Shown here: positions 50,960 to 58,007 of the stretch, in pieces | Position numbering within the stretch: the first letter of the stretch is position 1 | Layout: each line of letters begins with the position of its first letter | Source of the DNA: Nonomuraea guangzhouensis | GTDB lineage: Bacteria; Actinomycetota; Actinomycetes; Streptosporangiales; Streptosporangiaceae | Length of the DNA: 64,000 bases | Assembly: GCF_019396345.1 (NCBI RefSeq) | Contig: NZ_JAHKRM010000008.1 | Span: forward strand, 124,001-188,000 | Reading direction: 5' to 3' | The notes under the pieces: generated by a model | What the model was told of the DNA's origin: nothing | Databases searched by the model: none | The model's input: only the letters and a program-made list of their open reading frames with translations | Translations under genes and position numbers: made by a program

Positions 50960-52744
50960 CTACAGGACCCGGGCGGCGGCGATGCAGACGTCGTCGTCGG
51001 TGCCCCGGCCGTCCAGGTGGGCCAGCACGCAGTCGATCACCTTCTCCGGGTCGGCGCAGCCGCACTGGCCCGCGGCCTGGGCTAGGGCGGTGATCCCGGC
51101 GTCGAGGTCCTGGCCACGCCGTTCGATGACGCCGTCGGTGTAGAGCACCAGGACGTCGTCGGCTTCCAGTTGCGTCGTCGCCAGGCCGTACTCGGCTTTC
51201 TCGAAGGCGCCCAGCATGGTGCCGGGCACGCCTTCGAGCAGCTCGGCCCGGCCGTGCCTGATCAGGAGCGGCGGCGGATGGCCGGCGTTCGTCCAGGTCA
51301 GCGTGCGGTCCGCGGGGTCGAAGTGGCCGACGATCGCGGTGCCGGTCACGGTCACGCCGTTGTTGGAGTGGACGAGCAGGTCGTTCAGCCAGGTGGCGAT
51401 CTGGTTGGCGGGCGCCTGCGTGTAGGCCAGGCCGGCCAGTGCCGAGCGCATCTGCAGCATCAGGGCCGCCGCGGCCAGCCCGTGGCCCATGGCGTCGCCG
51501 ATGCCCAGCAGCACCCGGCCGTTGGGAATGGGACGGGCCTTGAACCAGTCGCCGCCCAGCCGGGCCAGCTCCTCGCTGGGCAGGTAGCGCACCCCGATGG
51601 ACAGGCCGGGCAGCTGCATCAGTCCCCGGCGTACCGGCAGGATCGTGTTCTGGAGCTGCACGGCGACGCGGTGCTCCTCCTCGGCCCGCTCCCGCTGCAG
51701 GGAGGCCTGCGCGTGGGCCACGGCCAGGGCCCGCTCCCTGCGCCGGTTCTTGGTCACGTCCTGGACGAGGAAGCGCACCTTGACGGGCAGCCCCTCGGTG
51801 TCGAGCACCGGCTCACTGACCACGCTGAGATGCCGCAGCCCGTGCCGGTGCTGGATGCGGAACTCGGTCTCGACCGCCTCGCTGTGCTCCAGGAGCGTGC
51901 GCAACTGGTCGTCCACGACGGGCAGGTCGTCCGGCACCACCACGAGAGGCAGGTCCTCAAGGGGCATCGGCCCCTCGCCGCGCTCCCTGCCGAACATCTC
52001 GTACATCTGCGGCGTCCACAGCGTCTGCTGGGTGGCCAGGTTCCACTCGCCCCAGCCCAGCTCGGCCAGTCGTTGCGCCCGCTCCCAGCCGGCGACCAGC
52101 ACTTCCTCGTCGTCGAGCGCGGACCAGGTGACCAGCAGCCCGCCCTCGATGCGTACCGCGCGGACGCTCATCGTGGCCGGCCAGAGCTGATGGTGCCGCA
52201 CCTCGACGAACTCGAGCGAGCCCCGGTACAGCGTCTCACCGGTCTCGAAGGCGTTCAGGAAGTCGTCGAACAGCCCCGAGCCGGCCGCGCCGGGGCTGGT
52301 CTCGATGAGGCGGCGTCCGCGCAGCTCCGCGGCCGTCCGCCCGGCCACGTCACCGGCGTGCTGGTTGGCCGCCGCGATCAGGAAGTCCACGACGCGGCCC
52401 GCGGCGTCGCGGACGGGCGTGAGGAAACACGCCGAGATGTGCACGGTTTCCAGGACCCCGGTGATCCAGTCGGGCAGCACCGGCGGCTCGATCGCCCGAT
52501 CGGGCGGCTTGTCGATCCCCCTGGCGATCTCGACCAGCGCGAGCCCGCTGTCCTGGGCCATGTGGGAGAGCTGGTCGGCCGCTTCCGCGGGCCTGATGTT
52601 CAGCCGGGTCGCCAGCCGGGCCGTTGCCTCGTCGACGATCGCCTCGTTGCGCATCCGGCGACGCAACCGCGTCAGCAGCTCGCGAATCCCGGCGGCCGCC
52701 GCGCCACAGTCATAGCGGCCGCCGAACGGCGGGTAATTGCTCAC
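50960..52744 (-). CDS. PP2C-type SpoIIE phosphatase with ANTAR-like and PAS domains
   Basis: A 594-residue signalling phosphatase. An N-terminal ANTAR-like helical segment (VDEATARLATRLNIRPAEAA, about residues 37-70) precedes two PAS-type sensor regions (about 95-215 and 220-350), then a SpoIIE/PP2C domain (GGDWFKARPI, GIGDAMGHGLAAAALM, TNAGHPPPLLI, YTDGVIERRG). Such proteins dephosphorylate anti-anti-sigma factors and activate sigma-B-like responses. Its location in the stress island supports that. No anti-sigma partner is encoded nearby. GTG at 52744 is the start. Confidence 0.9.
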   Translation of the reverse strand: MSNYPPFGGRYDCGAAAAGIRELLTRLRRRMRNEAIVDEATARLATRLNIRPAEAADQLSHMAQDSGLALVEIARGIDKPPDRAIEPPVLPDWITGVLETVHISACFLTPVRDAAGRVVDFLIAAANQHAGDVAGRTAAELRGRRLIETSPGAAGSGLFDDFLNAFETGETLYRGSLEFVEVRHHQLWPATMSVRAVRIEGGLLVTWSALDDEEVLVAGWERAQRLAELGWGEWNLATQQTLWTPQMYEMFGRERGEGPMPLEDLPLVVVPDDLPVVDDQLRTLLEHSEAVETEFRIQHRHGLRHLSVVSEPVLDTEGLPVKVRFLVQDVTKNRRRERALAVAHAQASLQRERAEEEHRVAVQLQNTILPVRRGLMQLPGLSIGVRYLPSEELARLGGDWFKARPIPNGRVLLGIGDAMGHGLAAAALMLQMRSALAGLAYTQAPANQIATWLNDLLVHSNNGVTVTGTAIVGHFDPADRTLTWTNAGHPPPLLIRHGRAELLEGVPGTMLGAFEKAEYGLATTQLEADDVLVLYTDGVIERRGQDLDAGITALAQAAGQCGCADPEKVIDCVLAHLDGRGTDDDVCIAAARVL

Positions 52745-52817
52745 ATCCTTCCCATTCCCTACCAGAGGACGGGAAAGAGGTGCATACGTTGCGATATTTC
52801 AGCAAAAAGTAGACGGT

Positions 52818-52850
52818 CCACTGGGCCGAACTCGGAGACCGGCCCAGTGG
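52818..52850 (-). terminator. Hairpin terminator
   Basis: CCACTGGGCCG (52818-52828) pairs perfectly with CGGCCCAGTGG (52840-52850) around an 11-base loop. It lies 31 bp past the stop of the small GPGG protein on the minus strand and insulates the SpoIIE phosphatase gene. Confidence 0.85.
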
Positions 52851-52880
52851 AGGGGACGGTGAATCGGGGCGTCTGGCCCC

Positions 52881-53030
52881 TTACACATTGAAGATGCTGA
52901 CCCCACCGGGACCCACCAGGAAGCCGAGAACGATGAGGACGATTCCCCAGAGGAGGTCGCGCCGGGCCAGGATCACGTAGATCCCGGAGATGACGAGTAT
53001 TACGGCGATGATCCAGAGCAAAGTAGCCAT
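52881..53030 (-). CDS. 49-residue GPGG-motif small transmembrane protein
   Basis: A tiny gene. ATG at 53030 (GAGGCGG upstream) begins MATLLWIIAVILVISGIYVI. One hydrophobic helix is followed by ARRDLLWG, a second helix (IVLIVLGFLV) and the terminal GPGGVSIF-NV, then TAA at 52881-52883. The GPGG ending is characteristic of a small actinobacterial membrane peptide group of unknown function. A terminator follows the gene, confirming a discrete transcription unit within the stress island. Confidence 0.85.
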   Translation of the reverse strand: MATLLWIIAVILVISGIYVILARRDLLWGIVLIVLGFLVGPGGVSIFNV

Positions 53031-53114
53031 GAGCCGCCTCTGCCCTCAGCGATCGGCCTTTAACGTGCCTTCCAGTGAAACGCCAGGTTAGAAGGGGTCT
53101 ATAGCCTTATTTCG

Positions 53115-53240
53115 CTAATCGGTGGCCTTGATGAGCTCGCCGATCGTGTTGCGGGGCGTCTCATCCAGCTCGGCGGGCCCGCTCACGCCCTCGTAGCGGG
53201 CGAAGGGGGCGCGCAGCAGGCAGGCTCTACTCTCGGCCAC
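53115..53240 (-). pseudogene. Short ORF, possible N-terminal remnant of a Holin-X-type membrane protein
   Basis: A 41-codon ORF from GTG at 53240 to TAG at 53115. The end reads ELDETPRNTIGELIKATD, resembling the start of actinobacterial Holin-X/superfamily-III proteins, where a GELI/GELV helix precedes the membrane part. Here a stop follows at once and the expected hydrophobic segments are absent in all frames downstream. No clear ribosome-binding site. It may be a decayed gene, a short peptide or chance. Confidence 0.3.
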
Positions 53241-53277
53241 TGGGTCTACTCGGCGATCGTGCGGGTAGCCAGAGCAC

Positions 53278-53874
53278 ATGGGCAGCCATAGTCATGCGGT
53301 CACCGATGCCATCCTCGACACACTCAAGCGTGCGAGCTCTGGATTGAAGGATGCCGGGGTGAAGTTCGCCCTGGCGGGCGGGTGCGCCGCCTACGCGAGA
53401 GGCGCGGCTCCCTCGTTGCACGACGTCGACTTCGTGTTGACCGAGCACGATGTGCCGGCCGCGCTCGAGGCTCTGCGGGGGATCGGCTTCACCACCGCCA
53501 AACCGCCCGAGGACTGGCTGGTCAAGGCGTACGACGAGGACCGGCTGGTCGATCTGATCTTCCGGGTGTCCGACCAGCCGATCACTGACGAACTGCTCGA
53601 CCGGGCCGAGCCGATGACGGCGTCGGCGGTCATCGTGCCGGTGCTGGAGGCGACCGACCTGGTGATCTCCTGGCTGCTGCCGCTGTCGGAGCACGCCTGC
53701 GACTACGGAGCGCTGCTGCCCCAGGTGCGGGCCCTGCGCGAGCAGGTCAACTGGCCCAGGGTGGCCGCGGTGGTGGCCGGATCGCCGTACGCCACCACGT
53801 TCCTCACGCTGCTCGAACGCCTGGCCGTACTGGAGGCACCGGTGCGGGCCGACGGCGACCCGCACTGGCCCTGA
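53278..53874 (+). CDS. Nucleotidyltransferase-like protein
   Basis: A 198-residue protein with a minimal nucleotidyltransferase fold. FALAGGCAAYARG corresponds to the GG/GS loop and LHDVDFVLTEHD to the DxD metal site, and the rest is helical (ALEALRGIGFTT, LVDLIFRVSD). Such proteins act as aminoglycoside-nucleotidyltransferase-like or toxin-like (AbiEii/MNT) enzymes. No antitoxin partner is adjacent. The ATG has no strong Shine-Dalgarno. Confidence 0.78.
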   Translation: MGSHSHAVTDAILDTLKRASSGLKDAGVKFALAGGCAAYARGAAPSLHDVDFVLTEHDVPAALEALRGIGFTTAKPPEDWLVKAYDEDRLVDLIFRVSDQPITDELLDRAEPMTASAVIVPVLEATDLVISWLLPLSEHACDYGALLPQVRALREQVNWPRVAAVVAGSPYATTFLTLLERLAVLEAPVRADGDPHWP

Positions 53875-53897
53875 TCCCCGTTCCCTGCTTCGTACGC

Positions 53898-53931
53898 CGA
53901 GAGCCGCGCCCCGGTCGGGACGCGGCTCTCG
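53898..53931. terminator. Bidirectional hairpin terminator
   Basis: CGAGAGCCGCG (53898-53908) and its perfect complement CGCGGCTCTCG (53921-53931) lie between the convergent nucleotidyltransferase and PRC-barrel genes. Confidence 0.85.
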
Positions 53932-53946
53932 ATTCGTGCGGGGAGC

Positions 53947-54291
53947 TTAGTGCGGGAAGCGGCCGTAGTAGTCACCCAGCCGCGTCCTGTACTCGGGCTC
54001 CTTGAATCTGCCCTCGTCGAACTCGGGCGCGTCCTTGATCTCGGCCTTGGTACGCGAGACGTGGACGTTGCGCTCCTGCGGGTCGATACGTGTGACGACC
54101 TTCGCGGGGAGCATGACCTTCTTGCCGAAGATCCACGGTCCGGTGTCGACGATGATGTAGCTCTCGCCGACCTCGTACGTGGCCTCATCGACGGACCCGA
54201 TCTTCCCGTCCGTCGCCTGCACGTGGTAACCCACGAGGTCCAGGGCCTGGCCGCGGTTGTAGACATCAGACTGATAGTCCCAGAGCTCCAT
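53947..54291 (-). CDS. PRC-barrel domain protein
   Basis: A 114-residue protein with one PRC-barrel (VGYHVQATDGKIGSVDEATY, SYIIVDTGPWIFGKKVMLPA) and a polar tail (SRTKAEIKDAPEFDEGRFKE). PRC-barrels occur in RimM and photosynthetic reaction centre H; stand-alone forms are stress-induced in actinomycetes. ATG at 54291 follows AGAGGA. A well-formed GTTT-N14-GGGTAG promoter lies 47 bp upstream. Confidence 0.88.
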   Translation of the reverse strand: MELWDYQSDVYNRGQALDLVGYHVQATDGKIGSVDEATYEVGESYIIVDTGPWIFGKKVMLPAKVVTRIDPQERNVHVSRTKAEIKDAPEFDEGRFKEPEYRTRLGDYYGRFPH

Positions 54292-54337
54292 GGCTCATCC
54301 TCTCTCGGTCTTTCGTCTTTCTCGGGCAGGCATTCCG

Positions 54338-54379
54338 CTACCCCGCCTGTCTCCGCTAAACACTGTCTCCGCTAAACAC
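54338..54379 (-). promoter_or_regulatory. Sigma-B-like promoter with tandemly duplicated -35 region
   Basis: On the minus strand GTTT (54358-54361), 14 bp, GGGTAG (54338-54343). A perfect 16-bp tandem duplication (54348-54363 and 54364-54379, TGTCTCCGCTAAACAC) repeats the GTTT element, leaving an extra -35 16 bp upstream. Confidence 0.7.
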
Positions 54380-54457
54380 CGCGCTCTCGTATAGCGGCCT
54401 TCAATGGGGCGTCAAGCCGGCTCCGTCACCCTCCTCATGACGAAGGGGGACGGATTC

Positions 54458-55528
54458 ATGCGGAACAGACTGTACGAACTCGACGGGCTCCGGTTGCTGG
54501 CGGCGCTCTGCGTGGTGTTCTTCCACTACACGTTCTCGGGGTGGGCCGGTGGTCACAGCCCGGTCGTCTTCCAGGCCGAGAGCGTCTGGTCCAAGTACGG
54601 CTACCTGGGTGTGGACCTGTTCTTCATGATCAGCGGATTCGTGGTGCTGATGAGCGCTTGGGGCAGGACCCCGCGCGAGTTCGCGGTGTCGAGGGTGATC
54701 CGGCTCTACCCGGCGTACTGGGTGGGCATCGCCGTCACCACGCTGGTCACCGTAACGCTGGGAGCGGGGGTCTTCTCCGTCTCCTTCGGGCAGGTGCTGG
54801 CCAACCTCACGATGTTCCAGGCGGTGCCGGACGTGGCGAACGTCGACGTCGTCTACTGGACGCTCTGGGCTGAGATGCGGTTCTACCTGCTCATCCTGGT
54901 GTTCGCCTGGATCGGGATGACCCGGGGGAGAGTGCTGGCGGGGCTGTGGGCGTGGCTGGGGCTGACGCTCGCGGTCGAGGCGGGGGTGCTGCCGCCGATG
55001 ATCGACCTGGTGGTGCAGTCGGAGTTCGCGCACTACTTCATCGCGGGGATGGCGCTGTTCATGCTGTACAAGTTCGGGCCCAGCAAGCAGGTGCTGGTGC
55101 TGGTGCCGCTCTGCCTGGGGAACGCCGTCTACCGCGCCATCGGCTACGCGACGGCGGTGGGGGAACGTTATTCGGTCGAGTACAGCCCGGTGGTGATCGC
55201 CCTGGTGGTCATGGCGCTCTTCGCGGTGATGACGCTGGTCGCGCTCCGGGTGACGGCGCCGCTGGCCATGCCGTGGCTGGCGACCGCGGGCGCGCTCACG
55301 TACCCGCTGTATCTGCTGCACGCGCACGTCGGTTTCATCGTGTTCGAGCGGATCGGTGGGGCGGTCGACAAGTACGTTCTGCTCTTCGGGCTCATCGCGG
55401 TGATGTGCGCGGCGGCGTACGCGGTGCACCGTTTCGTCGAACGGCCGCTGGCGCCCGCGCTCAAGCGCGTGATGGCTCCCCGGCGGCAGCCGGCGGTGCT
55501 GGTCAGAGGTTTCGGAATGGCCAGGTAG
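54458..55528 (+). CDS. Acyltransferase-3 family membrane protein
   Basis: A 356-residue integral membrane O-acyltransferase with about ten helices. RLYELDGLRLLAALCVVFFH carries the catalytic-type histidine, and the RVIRLYPAYWVGI motif is diagnostic of the family (OafA, NodX, MdoC). These enzymes add acetyl or other acyl groups to exported glycans, lipids or antibiotics. ATG at 54458 has AAGGGGG nine bases upstream. No polysaccharide genes are adjacent, so the acceptor is unknown. Confidence 0.92.
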   Translation: MRNRLYELDGLRLLAALCVVFFHYTFSGWAGGHSPVVFQAESVWSKYGYLGVDLFFMISGFVVLMSAWGRTPREFAVSRVIRLYPAYWVGIAVTTLVTVTLGAGVFSVSFGQVLANLTMFQAVPDVANVDVVYWTLWAEMRFYLLILVFAWIGMTRGRVLAGLWAWLGLTLAVEAGVLPPMIDLVVQSEFAHYFIAGMALFMLYKFGPSKQVLVLVPLCLGNAVYRAIGYATAVGERYSVEYSPVVIALVVMALFAVMTLVALRVTAPLAMPWLATAGALTYPLYLLHAHVGFIVFERIGGAVDKYVLLFGLIAVMCAAAYAVHRFVERPLAPALKRVMAPRRQPAVLVRGFGMAR

Positions 55529-55563
55529 CGGATAACATCCGCGTCACGGAAGAAGGGGGACAG

Positions 55564-56376
55564 GTGAGTCTCGGGTCCGAGTGGGCGCCTCCCGGCGTGG
55601 ACAGCACCACGGCGAGTGTCGCCCGCGTGCACGACGCGCTCCTGGGCGGCACCGAGAACTTCGCCGTGGACCGGGCCATCGCCCGCCGCCTGAAAGAGGC
55701 CGTGCCCGAAGTGGTCAACCTCGTCTGGTGCAACCGGGCCTTCATCGGCCGGGTCGTCGACTTCCTGGTCCGCGAGGCCGGGATCCGGCAGATCATCGAC
55801 CTGGGCGCCGGGCTGCCGACGATCGAGAACACCCACGAGGTCGCCCAGTTCGCCGACCCCAACGTACGGGTGGTGTACGTCGACTGCGATCCCATGGTCG
55901 AGCCGCACGCCCGGGCGATCCTGAACGGCAACGAGCACGCGCTGGCCATCACCGAGGACGCCAGGGACGCGGAGGCGGTGCTGCGGCATCCGAGGGTGGC
56001 GCGGCTCATCGACTTCTCGCAGCCCGTCGGGCTGATGGCGATCGGGCTGCTGCACCTGTTCTCCGACAAGGAAGACCCGCACGGGCTGGTCAAGCGCTAC
56101 ATGGCCGCGCTGCCGCCCGGGAGTTACCTGGCGGCCTCCAACATGCTGGCCTCGGTCAGCCCGCAGGCGCAGGCGCTGGAGGCCATGCTGCACGTGACGA
56201 TGGGGACGGGGCACTTCCGGCCGCGGGCGGAGATCGAGCGCTTCTTCGACGGGCTGGTGCTGGAGGAGCCCGGGGTGGTGCACTTTCCGGAGTGGCGGCC
56301 TGACGAGCGGTTGCCTGGGCCGTTGGCCACGTGGGAAGCGCTTTTGCTGGGGGGCGTGGCGCGCAAACCGGCCTGA
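55564..56376 (+). CDS. SAM-dependent methyltransferase (DUF574/Methyltransf_19 type)
   Basis: A 270-residue protein of the large actinobacterial Methyltransf_19 family. The N-terminal VARVHDALLGGTENFAVDRA signature, QIIDLGAGLPTIENTHEVAQ as the SAM motif I, and VVYVDCDP as motif II are present. Many paralogues exist per genome, and their substrates are mostly unknown. GTG at 55564 follows AAGGGGG. It lies 35 bp after the acyltransferase gene and may be co-transcribed. Confidence 0.92.
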   Translation: MSLGSEWAPPGVDSTTASVARVHDALLGGTENFAVDRAIARRLKEAVPEVVNLVWCNRAFIGRVVDFLVREAGIRQIIDLGAGLPTIENTHEVAQFADPNVRVVYVDCDPMVEPHARAILNGNEHALAITEDARDAEAVLRHPRVARLIDFSQPVGLMAIGLLHLFSDKEDPHGLVKRYMAALPPGSYLAASNMLASVSPQAQALEAMLHVTMGTGHFRPRAEIERFFDGLVLEEPGVVHFPEWRPDERLPGPLATWEALLLGGVARKPA

Positions 56377-56423
56377 GTTCCTTGTTGCTGGAAACGTGGG
56401 TGAATTGGGTGGTTCGTCGGCGC

Positions 56424-56429
56424 TAGGGT
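56424..56429 (+). promoter_or_regulatory. -10 element of the leader transcript
   Basis: TAGGGT lies seven bases before the GTG of the 13-codon leader ORF, the geometry of a leaderless mRNA. The -35 region is not clear. Confidence 0.5.
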
Positions 56430-56436
56430 GGTCGTC

Positions 56437-56478
56437 GTGCCGCATCGACTGATCTGTTCCCCTCCGCCCGCCAAGTAG
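56437..56478 (+). CDS. Leader peptide of EamA attenuator (13 residues)
   Basis: A short ORF, GTG to TAG, encoding VPHRLICSPPPAK. There is no room for a Shine-Dalgarno, and a -10 (TAGGGT) lies seven bases upstream, so it is probably read leaderless. Its Pro-Pro-Pro codons overlap the 5' arm of a terminator hairpin, and its stop codon TAG falls in the loop and at the edge of the 3' arm. Polyproline is a known cause of ribosome slowing (relieved by EF-P). The gene sits 101 bp upstream of the EamA transporter. No protein function is expected beyond sensing translation. Confidence 0.65.
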   Translation: MPHRLICSPPPAK

Positions 56479-56485
56479 CGGGCGG
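56464..56485 (+). terminator. Attenuator terminator
   Basis: CCGCCCGC (56464-56471), loop CAAGTA, GCGGGCGG (56478-56485), followed by CTTTT and a second T-run (56496-56500). It is the only hairpin I found here with a U-tract. It overlaps the leader ORF end. Confidence 0.8.
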
Positions 56486-56528
56486 CTTTTCCCGATTTTT
56501 CCGGATCTGACCAGGTCTGGGAGTGGCT

Positions 56529-56579
56529 GCTGCCCGCCTACCGGGCCCTTTCCCACCACTCCATCCGGAGAGATCAGTC
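56529..56579 (+). promoter_or_regulatory. Antiterminator strand and RBS-sequestering complement
   Basis: GCTGCCCGC (56529-56537) can pair with the terminator 3' arm GCGGGCGGC (56478-56486) with one G-U. AGATCAGTC (56571-56579), directly before the EamA ATG, is the exact complement of leader bases GACTGATCT (56447-56455). CGGAG (56566-56570), part of the ribosome-binding site, complements CTCCG (56462-56466). These are mutually exclusive pairings of an attenuator. Confidence 0.6.
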
Positions 56580-57860
56580 ATGTCGCACGTCTCCGCGCGG
56601 CGGGGCACCTTCTACGTGTCCGTCGCCGCGACCGCCTGGGGCACCGGCGGTGCCGCCGGGTCCCTGCTCTTCCAGTCGGGCGGGCTCGACCCGGTCGACG
56701 TCTCGTTCTGGCGCTACCTCCTGGGCGCCGCCTTCCTGTACGCCGCCGCCTGCCTGAGGTCGGCACTCACCCGCCCGACGTCACCCGCCGCCCGTCCTGG
56801 GTCGGCCACGGCCGGCCCTGGGTCGGCCATCACCCGCTGGGCGGCGGCAGTTTCCCGCCTGAGGTCGGTTATCACCCGCCTGAGGGCGGTCGCTGCCCCC
56901 ATCACGTCCGCCACCATCCAGTCCACGGCAGCCACTAACGGCCTTACGTCGGACGTCGTCCGGTCGGGTGATGTCGGCGGGTGGGGGCGTCGGCGTTCTC
57001 TGCCGAGTGGCGTCGGCGGGGGGCAGTGTCAGGGTTCTCTGCCGAGTGCTGTGGGCGCGTGGTGGCGTCCGAGTTCTCTGCCGGGCCGGGTTGGCGGAGG
57101 GCGGGGTTCTCTGCCGGGCCGGGTCGGCGGATGGCGAGGTTCCCTGCAGGGTCGGGTCAACCGGCGGGTCCTGGTCGTCGGTGTCGGGATGGCCATCTAT
57201 CAGACCGCCTACTTCGGCGCGATCGCGCAGTCCGGTGTCGCCATCGCCACGGTGGTCACGATGGGTGCCACGCCCGTGTTCACCGCTCTGGGAAGCCGGT
57301 TTCTCCTGCGGGAGCACCTGGGCCGCGCCGCCCTCGCCGCGCTGGCGACGGCGCTGGGCGGTCTGTTCCTTCTCACCGGCGAGAGCGCCATCTCCGCCGG
57401 GGACACCGGGAACGTCGGTGGCGGGCGGCCGGCCGGGATCGCGCTGGCGCTGGTGTCAGCCGCCGGGTACGCCGCCGTGACCCTCTACTCGCGCCGCCAT
57501 CACGACGACCCCCGGCGTACGGCCATGGGCGGGTTCGCCGTCGCGGCCGCCTGCCTCGCTCCGTTCGCCTTGGCCGGCGGGGTGCTGCCGGCAGCCGGGG
57601 TGACCCCGGTCGCACTGCTGCTCTATCTCGGCGCGGTGCCGACCGCACTCGCCTACGCGCTGTTCTTCCGAGCCCTGACCGCGCTCAACGCCACCACGGT
57701 CTCGATCATCTCGCTCGGCGAAGCCGTCGGCGCGGCGGTGCTCGGGGTGGTGGTGTTCGGCGAGCGTCTCGCGCTCCTGGCATGGTGCGGGTGCGCGTTG
57801 TTGCTGGCGGCCGTGGTGGTGCTGGCCGTACAAGCAGGGCGTATGACCGATAAGGATTAG
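56580..57860 (+). CDS. EamA/DMT transporter with repeat-built loop insertion
   Basis: A 426-residue transporter. The first half begins YVSVAATAWGTGGAAGSLLF, and the second half includes SGVAIATVVTMGATPVFTAL and VSIISLGEAVGAAVLGVVVF, both EamA repeats of the RhtA-like metabolite exporter group (usual length about 290-310). Residues 61-193 are an extra Arg/Ser/Gly-rich insertion between the second and third helices, built partly from tandem repeats and predicted to form a soluble loop. ATG at 56580 has GGAGAG. Expression is probably set by the leader attenuator upstream. Substrate unknown. Confidence 0.86.
   Translation: MSHVSARRGTFYVSVAATAWGTGGAAGSLLFQSGGLDPVDVSFWRYLLGAAFLYAAACLRSALTRPTSPAARPGSATAGPGSAITRWAAAVSRLRSVITRLRAVAAPITSATIQSTAATNGLTSDVVRSGDVGGWGRRRSLPSGVGGGQCQGSLPSAVGAWWRPSSLPGRVGGGRGSLPGRVGGWRGSLQGRVNRRVLVVGVGMAIYQTAYFGAIAQSGVAIATVVTMGATPVFTALGSRFLLREHLGRAALAALATALGGLFLLTGESAISAGDTGNVGGGRPAGIALALVSAAGYAAVTLYSRRHHDDPRRTAMGGFAVAAACLAPFALAGGVLPAAGVTPVALLLYLGAVPTALAYALFFRALTALNATTVSIISLGEAVGAAVLGVVVFGERLALLAWCGCALLLAAVVVLAVQAGRMTDKD
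56995..57150. repeat. In-frame tandem repeats in EamA loop
   Basis: The core GTTCTCTGCCG(A/G)G starts at 56995, 57034, 57073 and 57106, with a degenerate copy at 57139. Spacings are 39, 39, 33 and 33 bp, all multiples of three. They encode repeats of the type SLPGRVGG. Confidence 0.85.
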
Positions 57861-57909
57861 CGGTCGCGGAGCGGGGTGACGATTGCGGTCGTCCTATGAG
57901 TTAGGGTCC

Positions 57910-57932
57910 GGTACGGCGATGCTTGCCGTACC
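57910..57932. terminator. Hairpin after EamA
   Basis: GGTACGGC (57910-57917) pairs perfectly with GCCGTACC (57925-57932) around a seven-base loop. CGGAGCG and CGCTCCG flank it as a further inverted repeat. It lies 50 bp past the EamA stop and 75 bp before the SecA2 start. Confidence 0.65.
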
Positions 57933-58007
57933 GTCGCTCCGCTCCCCGATTGAGCACACTTGACACTAAATGGGAACGGCGCTGACAAAGCATGCGTTGG
58001 AGGGATT

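Noticed and set aside
4985-57930. GCTTGCCGTAC shared by sites near 4980, 13131 and 57921
   Set aside because: Eleven bases in GC-rich DNA with common codons are expected to recur. One copy is coding, and the flanks share nothing consistent.
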